This document shows, piece by piece, positions 55,773 to 64,000 of a DNA stretch of 64,000 nt (position 1 is the stretch's first letter; each line of letters opens with the position of its first letter). Origin of the DNA: Psychrobacter glaciei. GTDB taxonomy: Bacteria; Pseudomonadota; Gammaproteobacteria; Pseudomonadales; Moraxellaceae. A program made the translations under genes and the position numbers. The notes below the pieces were generated by a model. The model saw only the letters and a program-made list of their open reading frames with translations. It was not told the DNA's origin and did no database searches. Location: positions 1,054,001 to 1,118,000 of the forward strand of contig NZ_BMZR01000001.1 in assembly GCF_014652895.1 (NCBI RefSeq), in the 5' to 3' direction.

Positions 55773-56454
55773 AACGGTTCCTATATATTATTTATATGCG
55801 GAAATAAAACAGAAAATAACCAACCCATACGTCTTTTAACCGTATTAGGGCATGTCCTCAATTTAAAAATTTTAATGATTTTTTAGTATAGGGCGTGTTG
55901 AATATAGGAAATCAGATCAAGCACATCTCGTGTTGATCACGATGACTGGCAATATTGGCGCTGTGTGGGCACAAGACAATTTCTACACCAAGGCGGAATG
56001 GTGAGTGATTTATATAAGATGTTCGGCATACAGTGGATTCATCAGATATTGGGCCGATTAGGACACGACCTAGTAAGAAATACCAATAAATCCATAATTT
56101 TATTGTGGTTATGGTACTCGATACCACCTCAATACACCATCAGAAACTGCATTTATTTTGAGCATCTTATAATTCGTTTAATATAATTCTGCAAGTTTTT
56201 TGACCGACTCAGGATACTAGTTGTACAAACACTGCTGCCATAGCAAACATTTTTATCATGAGTTATCACAGTTATTTAACTGGTATAGATACATAAATAT
56301 TTTTAATGATGGCCATTGAGCTAACAAAACCACAATATTCCATGCTAATATTGTGGTTTTTATATAGTAAATACTGTTTTTAAATATTCTTCAAGACCAA
56401 ATCTATTTTGTTGCTTTCATATATTTCTCAATTAGAGAATAAAAGGTCGTCACC
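55773..56454. other. Intergenic region with repeat-derived debris
   Basis: About 680 bp between the divergent HlyD and arcD genes. From 55847 to about 56075 it shows repeat ends: TTAGGGCATGTCCTCAATTT at 55845-55864, TATAGGGCGTGTTGAA near 55887, and AGGACACGACCTA near 56058-56070. The sequence between them carries no intact gene and looks like decayed IS or MITE sequence. A terminator-like hairpin lies at 56326-56361, then the arcD promoter. I did not see a convincing ANR/FNR box. Confidence 0.5.
56326..56361. terminator. Terminator-like hairpin upstream of arcD
   Basis: Stem AAAACCACAATATT / AATATTGTGGTTTT with a 7-nt loop and T-run, about 95 bp before the arcD start. With no gene ending nearby on the plus strand, it could be an attenuator in the arcD leader or a leftover from a lost gene. 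Confidence 0.6.
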
Positions 56455-57891
56455 ATGTCTGAAACAACGCATAATCCATCCGAGAAAAATCTAAACTTTA
56501 CCGCACTCATTGCTCTTGTCGTAGGCTCTATGATAGGCGGTGGTATCTTTTCATTGCCGCAAAACATCGCTGAAACCGCAAGCCCTGGTGCCTCATTGAT
56601 TGGCTGGGTAATCACTGGCGTTGGTATGCTGATGCTTGCCTTCGTGTTCCAAAATTTAGCACATCGTAAACCTGAGCTTGACAGTGGGGTCTATGCCTAC
56701 GCACAGGCAGGTTTTGGTAACTATATGGGTTTCAACTCTGCATGGGGCTACTGGCTCTCTGCTTGGTTGGGTAACGTCAGTTACTATGTGCTGATATTTA
56801 GTACGCTGGGTTATTTTTTTAATGTGTTTGGAGATGGCAATACCCTGACTGCATTGGTGGGTGCCTCTGTATTATTGTGGGCATATAACTTCATGATTAC
56901 TAAAGGTATCCAGACGGCTACCTCAGTCAATACGTTGATCACCATCGCCAAAGTGATACCGCTGTTCACCTTTATTGTCATTATTTTTACGGTCTTTAAT
57001 ATGGATCTTTTTAATAGCGACTTTTGGGGCAGAGAGACGGATCTAGGGTCAGTCCCTGATCAAGTTAAAAACATGATGATGGTGACGGTATGGGTATTTA
57101 TTGGTATTGAAGGGGCCAGTGTGTATTCTGCACGTGCCAAAAAACGCTCTGATATTGGCAAAGCCACCGTATTGGGATTCATTTTTACGTTAGTACTATT
57201 AATGCTGGTTAACTTTTTAGCGATGGGTGTTAGATCACTCCCTGAGCTTGCAGCGATGAAAAACCCGTCGATGGCTTATTTGCTAGAGTATGCCGTTGGC
57301 CCGTGGGGCGCTACCTTTATCTCAGTAGGTTTGGTCGTCTCGCTGCTCGGTGGTTTATTGGCTTGGACGCTATTCTGTGCTGAAGTTTTGTTCGTTGCCG
57401 CCAAAGACGAAACCATGCCGAAGTTCTTTTATAAAACAAATGCCGTTGATGTGCCAGTAAATGCACTATTGGTGTCTTCTGCAGCGACACAATTATTCTT
57501 AGTCATCACCTACTTTAGTAAAAGCACTTATAACAATATTTTTTATCTGTCCACTTCCATGATTTTGATTCCCTATTTCTTTTCTGCTGCCTATGGATTT
57601 TTGGTGGCCTATCGCAAAGAGGGTTACAAAGCATCCGAGAGCGCCACAAAAGACATTATTATTGGGTTAACCGCGCTGTTTTATAGTATTTGGCTGTTGT
57701 ATGCCGCTGGTATTCAGTACTTTTTACTATCCGCTTTATTGTATCTTCCTGGTGTGGTTCTCTATATAAAAGCACGCAGAGAGCACAAGTATCAGCTGTT
57801 CAATACAGCCGAAAAAGTGGTGCTTGCAGTCATTACTGTCAGTGCCATCTATGCAGCCTATGGCCTGTACAGCGGTACGTTAAGCTTGTAA
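56455..57891 (+). CDS. arcD: Arginine/ornithine antiporter ArcD
   Basis: A 478-residue APC-superfamily carrier with about 12 helices. GSMIGGGIFSLPQNIAETAS is the helix-1 substrate motif (unwound GGGIF), and FIGIEGASVYSARAKKRSDI is the helix-6 region found in basic amino acid/polyamine antiporters. It heads the arginine deiminase operon, exchanging external arginine for ornithine. arcA follows after 144 bp. Confidence 0.92.
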   Translation: MSETTHNPSEKNLNFTALIALVVGSMIGGGIFSLPQNIAETASPGASLIGWVITGVGMLMLAFVFQNLAHRKPELDSGVYAYAQAGFGNYMGFNSAWGYWLSAWLGNVSYYVLIFSTLGYFFNVFGDGNTLTALVGASVLLWAYNFMITKGIQTATSVNTLITIAKVIPLFTFIVIIFTVFNMDLFNSDFWGRETDLGSVPDQVKNMMMVTVWVFIGIEGASVYSARAKKRSDIGKATVLGFIFTLVLLMLVNFLAMGVRSLPELAAMKNPSMAYLLEYAVGPWGATFISVGLVVSLLGGLLAWTLFCAEVLFVAAKDETMPKFFYKTNAVDVPVNALLVSSAATQLFLVITYFSKSTYNNIFYLSTSMILIPYFFSAAYGFLVAYRKEGYKASESATKDIIIGLTALFYSIWLLYAAGIQYFLLSALLYLPGVVLYIKARREHKYQLFNTAEKVVLAVITVSAIYAAYGLYSGTLSL

Positions 57892-58035
57892 CGACCATAC
57901 TAAATAAAGCGCTTTCATTTGTAATCACCAGAAAAATCCGTTCGTCGTAATTTTCATATCAGTTGCTTTTTTCAGATTGTTCGTCCTCTAAACAGTGGTG
58001 AGATACTTGCACCCAAACCGCATAAGGATACAAAA

Positions 58036-59280
58036 ATGTCTGACAAGTCTTTAGGTGTTCATTCAGAAGTCGGTAAATTACATAAAGTTATGGTGTGCTC
58101 TCCAGGTCTTGCCCATCAAAGACTGACACCGCAAAACTGTGATGATTTATTGTTTGATGATGTCATGTGGGTGAGCAAGGCCAAAAGTGATCATTATGAT
58201 ATGGTCACGAAGATGCGAGATCGCGATATTGAGGTGGTTGAGATGCATCAACTGCTCGCACAAACCCTTGATAATAGTGATGCCATGCAGTGGATTATGG
58301 ATCACAAAATCACTGACAATCATGTCGGTACTTTATTGGCGGGCGAAGTGAGAGATTGGTTGACCAAACTTGAGCACAAGAAACTGTCCTCATTTTTAAT
58401 TGGTGGTGTCACCACTGAAGAGTTACCGAATGATATTGGGGCGTCACTCAAAAAATTATCCGCACTTTCAGGTACGACTGAGTTTGTATTGCCACCACTG
58501 CCAAACACTCAGTTCCCTCGCGATTCTTCAAACTGGATATATGGCGGCGTGACGCTTAACCCGATGTACTGGCCCGCTCGCCAGCAAGAAACGCTCCTTA
58601 TTTCTGCTATTTATAAATTTCATCCAGACTTTAAAGGCGCTGATTTCAAAATTTGGATGGATGACACTGAAGAAGATCTCAGTGGCTGTAGTTTAGAAGG
58701 TGGTGATGTCATGCCTATCGGCAACAAAACCGTGCTGATTGGTATGGGTGAGCGAACGTCACAACAAGCGATTACCAGACTGGCCAAAACTTTATTCATC
58801 GATGGTTCGGTTGACCATGTCATCGTAGCGGCCCTACCTAAGCAACGTTCTGCGATGCATTTGGACACCGTATTTACGTTTTGCGATATTGATTTGGTCA
58901 ATGTGTTTCCAGCAGTGACAGATCATATTACGACTTTTCATATTCGTCCTGATGAAAGCAAGCCACACGGTATAGATGTGCGCGAAGATGACAGACATTT
59001 TTTGAAAGTGGTAGAAGAAGCCGCAAGGGTCGATAAATTAAGAGTGGTCGAGACAGGCGGCAATAGCTACGAAGTTGAGCGTGAGCAATGGGATGATGGT
59101 AATAATGTCCTTGCCCTTGAGCCAGGCGTTGTTATCTCTTATGACCGCAACACTTATACCAACACGTTACTGCGCAAACAAGGCATTGAAGTGATTACGA
59201 TTCCAAGCTCCGAGCTGGGCCGTGGACGTGGTGGTGGTCACTGCATGACCTGTCCTATCATTCGCGATCCAGCTGATTGA
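58036..59280 (+). CDS. arcA: Arginine deiminase ArcA
   Basis: A 414-residue enzyme converting arginine to citrulline and ammonia. It begins [20 protein letters not shown]. Active-site pieces: [24 protein letters not shown], the His in [14 protein letters not shown], and the catalytic Cys403 in [13 protein letters not shown]. All are intact, and the length is normal for bacterial deiminases. First enzyme of the ADI pathway. Confidence 0.95.
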   Translation: MSDKSLGVHSEVGKLHKVMVCSPGLAHQRLTPQNCDDLLFDDVMWVSKAKSDHYDMVTKMRDRDIEVVEMHQLLAQTLDNSDAMQWIMDHKITDNHVGTLLAGEVRDWLTKLEHKKLSSFLIGGVTTEELPNDIGASLKKLSALSGTTEFVLPPLPNTQFPRDSSNWIYGGVTLNPMYWPARQQETLLISAIYKFHPDFKGADFKIWMDDTEEDLSGCSLEGGDVMPIGNKTVLIGMGERTSQQAITRLAKTLFIDGSVDHVIVAALPKQRSAMHLDTVFTFCDIDLVNVFPAVTDHITTFHIRPDESKPHGIDVREDDRHFLKVVEEAARVDKLRVVETGGNSYEVEREQWDDGNNVLALEPGVVISYDRNTYTNTLLRKQGIEVITIPSSELGRGRGGGHCMTCPIIRDPAD

Positions 59281-59371
59281 TAAATCGATACTTTATAGTC
59301 TTATTAATTACTCAAAGATCATTTGATCATATGAACCAATATAAAAAAACACCAAAAATTAAGGAACCATC

Positions 59372-60382
59372 ATGAGTTTCAATCTTCACAACCGTGATCT
59401 GCTGAGTCTTATGCATCATAGTGAACGTGAGCTTACCTATCTTTTGGATATGGCTCGTGACCTCAAAAGAGCAAAATACTCAGGCACAGAACAAAAGCAT
59501 CTTTTAGGCAAAAATATTGCGCTAATCTTTGAGAAAACCTCAACCCGCACTCGTTGTGCTTTTGAAGTAGCGGCATATGATCAGGGTGCCAATGTGACGT
59601 TTATTGGCCCAAACTCATCACAGATCGGCTACAAAGAAAGCATGAAAGACACCGCTCGTGTGTTGAGCCGTATGTATGATGCCATCGAGTATCGCGGGTT
59701 CGGTCAAGAGATTGTCAATGAGTTAGCAGAATATGCGGATATTCCTGTCTTTAATGGCCTAACGAATGAGTTTCATCCCACACAAATGCTAGCAGACGTA
59801 ATGACCATGCGTGAGCATACCGACAAATCAATCCATCAGATTAAATATGCTTATTTTGGTGACGCACGTAATAACATGGGCCGCTCATTATATTTAATGG
59901 GCGCTAAGATGGGCATGGACGTACGCCTTTGTGCCCCTAAAGAGTTGTGGCCTGAAGCAGACTTTTTGGCCACTTGTGCAGACTTTGCCAAAGCATCAGG
60001 TGCGCGTCTTACCATCACCGATGATGTAAAAACGGCGGCAAAAGACGTTGATTTCGTTCATACCGACGTATGGGTATCGATGGGTGAGCCTATTGAGAGC
60101 TGGGCTGAGCGAATCGACGGACTAATGGCTTATCAAGTCAATATGGATCTGATAAAAGCCACTGGCAATCCAAAAGTGAAGTTTATGCATTGTTTACCCG
60201 CTTTTCATAATTCAGATACCGAGGTTGGTAAAAAAATCACTGAAAAATACCCACAGCTCGCAGATGGTATCGAAGTGACCGAAGAGGTATTTGAATCCCC
60301 TTACAACATCGCATTTGAGCAAGCCGAAAACCGTATGCATACGATTAAAGCCGTTCTGGTCTCTGCGCTTGGTAATATCTAA
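59372..60382 (+). CDS. arcB: Catabolic ornithine carbamoyltransferase ArcB
   Basis: A 336-residue transferase that phosphorolyses citrulline to ornithine and carbamoyl phosphate. The carbamoyl-phosphate loop is [20 protein letters not shown], followed by [21 protein letters not shown] and the ornithine-binding [14 protein letters not shown]. Sequence alone does not separate ArcB from anabolic ArgF; the position between arcA and arcC gives the catabolic role. Confidence 0.92.
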   Translation: MSFNLHNRDLLSLMHHSERELTYLLDMARDLKRAKYSGTEQKHLLGKNIALIFEKTSTRTRCAFEVAAYDQGANVTFIGPNSSQIGYKESMKDTARVLSRMYDAIEYRGFGQEIVNELAEYADIPVFNGLTNEFHPTQMLADVMTMREHTDKSIHQIKYAYFGDARNNMGRSLYLMGAKMGMDVRLCAPKELWPEADFLATCADFAKASGARLTITDDVKTAAKDVDFVHTDVWVSMGEPIESWAERIDGLMAYQVNMDLIKATGNPKVKFMHCLPAFHNSDTEVGKKITEKYPQLADGIEVTEEVFESPYNIAFEQAENRMHTIKAVLVSALGNI

Positions 60383-60409
60383 TGTACAACATTAGCAACG
60401 CGTGCTACT

Positions 60410-60581
60410 GGGGCGTGCCCTCAATTCAATCGATAGTCATCTAAATAGGTTAAAAGTGGCTAAATCTTGCCAAACGGCGTCAAATAGCTGACTAATATCT
60501 CGATATTATCTGCGCTATTTTTCTTGTTTGACTGCCATTTATCTCATTTTTATCACTATTTTTGAAATGAAGACACGCCCT
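60410..60581. mobile_element. MITE-like element, copy B (reverse orientation), inside the arc operon
   Basis: Ends GGGGCGTGCCCTCAATT and AATGAAGACACGCCCT. The interior, read in reverse complement, follows copy A (45811-45984) base for base with scattered substitutions. Inner landmarks shared by both are GATAAAAATGAGATAAAT, AATAGCGCAGATAATATCG and TTTGGCAAGATTTAGCCA. It lies 27 bp after the arcB stop and about 40 bp before the arcC start, so it is transcribed with the operon and could fold into a long hairpin. Confidence 0.85.
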
Positions 60582-60620
60582 GATATGACGTTAACTGAAG
60601 ACAATGCGTAGGGAAATATC

Positions 60621-61571
60621 ATGAGGTTACTAATTGCCTTAGGTGGTAATGCTTTATTAAAACGTGGAGAGCCGCTATCTGCTCAAAACCAACGCCAAAA
60701 CATTAAGACGGCCGTTGAACAAATCAGCAAGGTCACGGAGGGTAACAAGTTAGTTATTGCTCACGGTAATGGCCCGCAAGTCGGTTTGCTTGCGTTGCAA
60801 GGAGCGGCTTACACTGAAGTCGATACTTATCCATTAGACGTTTTGGGCGCAGAAACAGAAGGTATGATTGGCTACATCATCGAGCAAGAGCTTGGGAATG
60901 TCCTGCCGAGAGACTCATCCATTGCTACCCTACTCACTCAAGTAGAAGTCGACCGTAAAGACCCTGCTTTTAACAATCCAACCAAGCCTATTGGCCCTGT
61001 ATACTCAAAAGAGGAAGCAGAAAAGCTAAGTGCGCAAAAAGGCTGGGTTGTTAAAGCCGATGGTCAATATTTTAGGCGAGTGGTTGCAAGCCCTAAGCCC
61101 AAAAAGATATTTGAGCTGAAACCCATACAGTGGCTGCTTGAAAAAGGTGCGATTGTGATCTGTGCAGGTGGTGGTGGTATACCAACGGCATTTGATGAAG
61201 ATGGCTGTTTGCAAGGGGTCGAGGCAGTAATCGATAAAGATTTGTGTGCCTCGTTACTTGCCCGTAGCCTTGAATGTGAGTTATTGGTGATTGCCACGGA
61301 TGTGGCGTATGTTTATACAGACTTTGGAACTGACAAACAACGAAGTATCTTGCAGGCGCATCCAGATGCTTTAAGTGAGCTTGATCTTCCTGCGGGCTCT
61401 ATGGGACCAAAAGTTGCAGCGGCTTGCGAGTTTGCGCGTGCGACTGGAAACACCGCCATCATCGGCTCACTGACCAATATTGGTCAGACACTTGAAGGAG
61501 GTGGAGGTACTCGTGTTTCAACGGAGTACGAAGGCCTCACGTATGCCGCTGTATCTCCGAAAAATATATAG
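60621..61571 (+). CDS. arcC: Carbamate kinase ArcC
   Basis: A 316-residue kinase making ATP from carbamoyl phosphate, the energy-yielding last step of the ADI pathway. Motifs: [80 protein letters not shown], and [13 protein letters not shown] near the end. It is separated from arcB by MITE copy B, yet the frame and length are normal. Confidence 0.95.
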   Translation: MRLLIALGGNALLKRGEPLSAQNQRQNIKTAVEQISKVTEGNKLVIAHGNGPQVGLLALQGAAYTEVDTYPLDVLGAETEGMIGYIIEQELGNVLPRDSSIATLLTQVEVDRKDPAFNNPTKPIGPVYSKEEAEKLSAQKGWVVKADGQYFRRVVASPKPKKIFELKPIQWLLEKGAIVICAGGGGIPTAFDEDGCLQGVEAVIDKDLCASLLARSLECELLVIATDVAYVYTDFGTDKQRSILQAHPDALSELDLPAGSMGPKVAAACEFARATGNTAIIGSLTNIGQTLEGGGGTRVSTEYEGLTYAAVSPKNI

Positions 61572-62477
61572 TAATTCCTCGATTTCATCCGTAGTTTTAC
61601 GATATACAATATTTTTTGAGTTGTTCCTGAAATAACCGGTTTAGCGGCTCTGCAGGATATCTATCGGTCTGCCTTGCAGTAGATGGTGGCAACAATAACA
61701 GCACTTACCCTCCGCGTTACATGAAGAATAGGTCTGTCGATTCAAGCTTGGCTTTTACCATGACATTGCCAGGAAGTACTACTTGGAGTACCCACAATTC
61801 TAATAGTCCTGAATTCTGACCTATGCTATTAATCCCGTAAACATTAACTTTAGGAGAATGCTTATCTTGCCAAGCTGCAACTATAAATATAGCTTGTAGA
61901 TAACCACTTATGAATAACTACTTATGAATCACCAAGCACTGCTATTCACTTTTATCTCACCATGGACTTGATAGAAAATCACTAACACATAGGTTACCGC
62001 CTATACCTCCTCTATCTTCCCCTCTTTTGTAATCTCCTCGATAATATTTTGACATCTAATAGTCGGCAGAGATGCCATTTTGATATTAGACCAGCCTTTA
62101 AGCACAATATAATAACGTAGGCATGAAGCCAATAATATCAACAACAACCTATTTAATCTTTTGATAATAAAAGGAGTTAATCGGCATTTGAACTATGCTG
62201 ACAAAACTTGTAGCTGCGTAATTGATATCTCCCAAGCTTGTTTGTACGGATTTGACATTGACAGTATAAGTCACTTTTTAACCAGACACAGATGGTGCAT
62301 AGAAAACCATAAAAACCATCATGGTGCGAAAAAAGTGCAATATCTCCTAAAAAGACCGATATTGGTGCGTTTATTTTGTATTTTGGAATGGCATAAATAT
62401 TGAAGTATTAATAGCAGTTAGGAATGGTTTGTTAACTCGGCCTGCCAAGCTGCTACTTTATCTTTTTGGAGAAATAC
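61572..62477. other. Long intergenic region before urtA
   Basis: About 900 bp with no convincing gene. A stop-free stretch of 62 codons at 61634-61819 (containing YPPRYMKNRSVDSS and TMTLPGSTTWSTHN) lacks a start and may be a gene remnant. An 80-codon frame at 62161-62403 has no good ribosome-binding site. The urtA promoter should lie between about 62250 and 62460. I could not find a clear nitrogen-control (sigma-54 or NtrC) site by eye. Confidence 0.4.
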
Positions 62478-63842
62478 ATGTCTTTATTGCCAACGCTTAT
62501 CACTGCTACTCCTATAAGTACAAATTATCGTATCGACTCAAAACTCACATCACGTTTGTCTCTACTAGCAGTAGCTGTCGTAGGTAGCTTAAGCCTTATA
62601 GGTTGTCAGAAACCTGCGGAAACTAGTGCTGAAACCAATTCTACAGCCACAAAAACAGAAACAGCTGAGACGACTACTACCCCTGCGGCAGATGGTGACA
62701 CCATCAAAGTTGGTATCTTGCATTCTTTATCTGGAACGATGGCCATCTCTGAAACCTCATTAAAAGATACTGCTCTCATGACCATTGATGAAATTAATGC
62801 CAATGGTGGTGTGTTGGGTAAGCAGCTAGAGCCAATCGTCGTAGATCCCGCTTCTGATTGGCCGTTATTCGCTGAAAAAGCACGTCAGCTATTAACTCAA
62901 GACAAAGTGGATGTCATATTTGGAGGTTGGACATCGGTGTCACGTAAGTCCGTGCTGCCTGTCGTTGAAGAGCTAAATGGCCTTATGTTTTACCCCGTGC
63001 AGTACGAGGGTCAAGAGCAGTCAAAAAATATTTTCTACACTGGGGCGGCACCTAACCAACAAGCTATTCCTGCCGTTGAATACTTAATGAGTCCAGAGGG
63101 TGGTAGTGCAGAACGCTTCGTTTTACTTGGGACCGATTATGTCTATCCTCGGACTACTAACCAGATACTGCGTGCGTTCTTAAAATCTAAAGGCATCGCT
63201 GAAACAGACATCATGGAAGAGTACACCCCTTTCGGTTTTAGCAACTATCAGACCATCGTGGGCAACATTAAAAGCTTCTCTACTGGTAAAAAGACGGCAG
63301 TTATCTCTACCATTAATGGGGATTCAAACGTACCCTTTTATCGTGAGCTTGCCAACCAAGGTATTAAAGCCTCTGACATCCCAGTCATGGCATTCTCAGT
63401 AGGAGAAGAAGAGCTTCGCGGTATCGATACCAGCTTATTGCAAGGGCATTTGGCGTCATGGAACTACTTTATGTCGGTTAAAAATCCTGTCAACAGCGGC
63501 TTCACTAAAAAGTATAAGAAATATGCGCTAGATCATAAGCTACCGAATGCTGAAAAGGTCGTGACCAATGATCCCATGGAAGCCACCTACGTGGGTATCA
63601 ATATGTGGAAACAAGCAGTCGAAAAAGCAGGTACTACTAATGTCGATAAAGTGCGTATTAGTATGGGAGGTCAGACTTTTGACGCGCCATCAGGGTATAC
63701 ATTAAAAATGGATGAGGAAAACCATCACTTATGGAAGCCTGTCATGATCGGTCAAATCCGTGCCGATGGTCAGTTCGATGTGATCAGCAAAACGCCAAAA
63801 GTCATTCGTGCTGAGCCATGGAGTCAGTACATTCCTAAATAA
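62478..63842 (+). CDS. urtA: Urea ABC transporter substrate-binding protein UrtA
   Basis: A 454-residue lipoprotein starting at the ATG at 62478 with GGAG seven bases upstream. The N-region is unusually long, then LSLLAVAVVGSLSLIGC with lipobox LIGC. A Thr/Glu-rich linker precedes the branched-chain-type binding domain: IKVGILHSLSGTMAISETSL, VDVIFGGWTSVSRKSVLPVV, MFYPVQYEGQEQSKNIFYTG, TYVGINMWKQAVEKAG. These blocks are typical of UrtA. It is the first gene of a urea importer operon running out of the window. Confidence 0.93.
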   Translation: MSLLPTLITATPISTNYRIDSKLTSRLSLLAVAVVGSLSLIGCQKPAETSAETNSTATKTETAETTTTPAADGDTIKVGILHSLSGTMAISETSLKDTALMTIDEINANGGVLGKQLEPIVVDPASDWPLFAEKARQLLTQDKVDVIFGGWTSVSRKSVLPVVEELNGLMFYPVQYEGQEQSKNIFYTGAAPNQQAIPAVEYLMSPEGGSAERFVLLGTDYVYPRTTNQILRAFLKSKGIAETDIMEEYTPFGFSNYQTIVGNIKSFSTGKKTAVISTINGDSNVPFYRELANQGIKASDIPVMAFSVGEEELRGIDTSLLQGHLASWNYFMSVKNPVNSGFTKKYKKYALDHKLPNAEKVVTNDPMEATYVGINMWKQAVEKAGTTNVDKVRISMGGQTFDAPSGYTLKMDEENHHLWKPVMIGQIRADGQFDVISKTPKVIRAEPWSQYIPK

Positions 63843-63915
63843 GGTTGTGGTAACCCAAGCCTTAGTCCCTAACCCTTAGCCCCTTAATGGTATCAATACC
63901 AGCAACCCTTTAGCT

Positions 63916-63947
63916 CCTCTACTGATAAAACAGTTTTTCAGTAGAGG
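63916..63947 (+). other. Hairpin between urtA and the next gene
   Basis: CCTCTACTGA / TCAGTAGAGG, a perfect 10-bp stem with a 12-nt loop and no T-run. It may protect the 3' end of urtA mRNA, giving more binding protein than permease. Confidence 0.5.
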
Positions 63948-63981
63948 TTAGAGGAGTGTTGACTGCAAAAAAGGAACCATC

Positions 63982-64000
63982 ATGTCACATTACTCTTCCT
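63982..64000 (+). CDS. Start of next gene, probably urea ABC permease UrtB (cut by window edge)
   Basis: An ATG at 63982 follows AAGGAA seven bases upstream and opens MSHYSS before the window ends. The identity as urtB is inferred only from the usual urtA-urtB gene order. Confidence 0.4.

Noticed and set aside
55912..56127. Overlapping 71- and 73-codon frames on opposite strands
   Set aside because: Both lie in repeat-derived debris between AGGGCGTGT-type ends; no protein family or start signal.
59308..59340. Possible FNR/ANR site (TTGATCATATGAACC) before arcB
   Set aside because: Only one half matches TTGAT-N4-ATCAA and it lies inside the operon.
62320..62380. Possible sigma-54 promoter (TGGTGC...) before urtA
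   Set aside because: The GG and GC elements do not match TGGCAC-N5-TTGC well enough at the correct spacing.
62161..62403. 80-codon plus-strand frame before urtA
   Set aside because: No ribosome-binding site, unusual residue composition, no recognisable motif; likely chance in a promoter region.
1..64000. CRISPR array, prophage or toxin-antitoxin defence system
   Set aside because: No regularly spaced repeats, phage structural genes or recognisable toxin-antitoxin pair were seen; recBC is ordinary core repair machinery.

Overview
The window looks like chromosome from a moderately AT-rich gammaproteobacterium of the Moraxellaceae, most likely Psychrobacter. This is an inference from gene content and protein style (recC-recB, a dddD/dddT/dddB/dddC set, an arcDABC operon, urtA, and the decayed IS3 and MITE-like repeats). 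No rRNA gene is present to settle it. The region reads as a catabolic and accessory stretch with many substrate-specific operons, each next to its own LysR or IclR regulator.

Layout. 1-6761: recB (cut by the left edge) and recC, minus strand. 7203-8649: two uncharacterised plus-strand genes, the second a membrane-anchored protein resembling a molybdate-type binding protein. 8723-9998: tRNA-Arg(CCT), a terminator, a decayed IS3 element and an orphan gene. 10492-15273: FAD dehydrogenase, a LysR regulator divergent from an exported metallo-beta-lactamase-fold protein with a degenerate metal motif, and a GNAT acetyltransferase. 15379-22580: operon aldA-like / MFS / enolase-superfamily / GMC oxidoreductase, divergent from an IclR regulator, probably for an acid sugar or polyol. 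22612-29629: LysR, ALDH, aspartase/fumarase-superfamily lyase, aldo-keto reductase and an atypical BCCT carrier. 30173-38473: a DMSP-to-DMS cluster (IclR regulator, dddB, dddC, dddD, dddT) with a strong palindrome in the divergent promoter. 38816-45653: phosphonatase-like hydrolase, FAD oxidoreductase, and a lipoprotein / fused permease / ATPase ABC importer of the 2-aminoethylphosphonate type, with a divergent LysR. 45811-49000: MITE, small membrane protein, LysR/quinone oxidoreductase pair, IS3 and TRIC-protein remnants. 49078-55772: HlyD / RbbA-like / ABC-2 permease / outer-membrane-factor efflux operon. 56455-61571: arginine deiminase operon arcD-arcA-arcB-arcC with a MITE between arcB and arcC. 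62478-64000: urtA and the first codons of the next gene, probably urtB.

How the parts work together. DddT would import DMSP, DddD would turn it into DMS and a 3-hydroxypropionate-level product, and DddB and DddC would carry that carbon to acetyl-CoA. A second onium-type carrier lies next door beside a lyase whose active-site motifs differ from true aspartases. That locus, about 23.8-29.6 kb, is my best candidate for an undescribed pathway. The phosphonate-type locus has no recognisable phnW, canonical phnX or C-P lyase in view. A roughly 174-bp inverted-repeat element occurs as two near-complete copies and at least one fragment, with single end-like motifs elsewhere.
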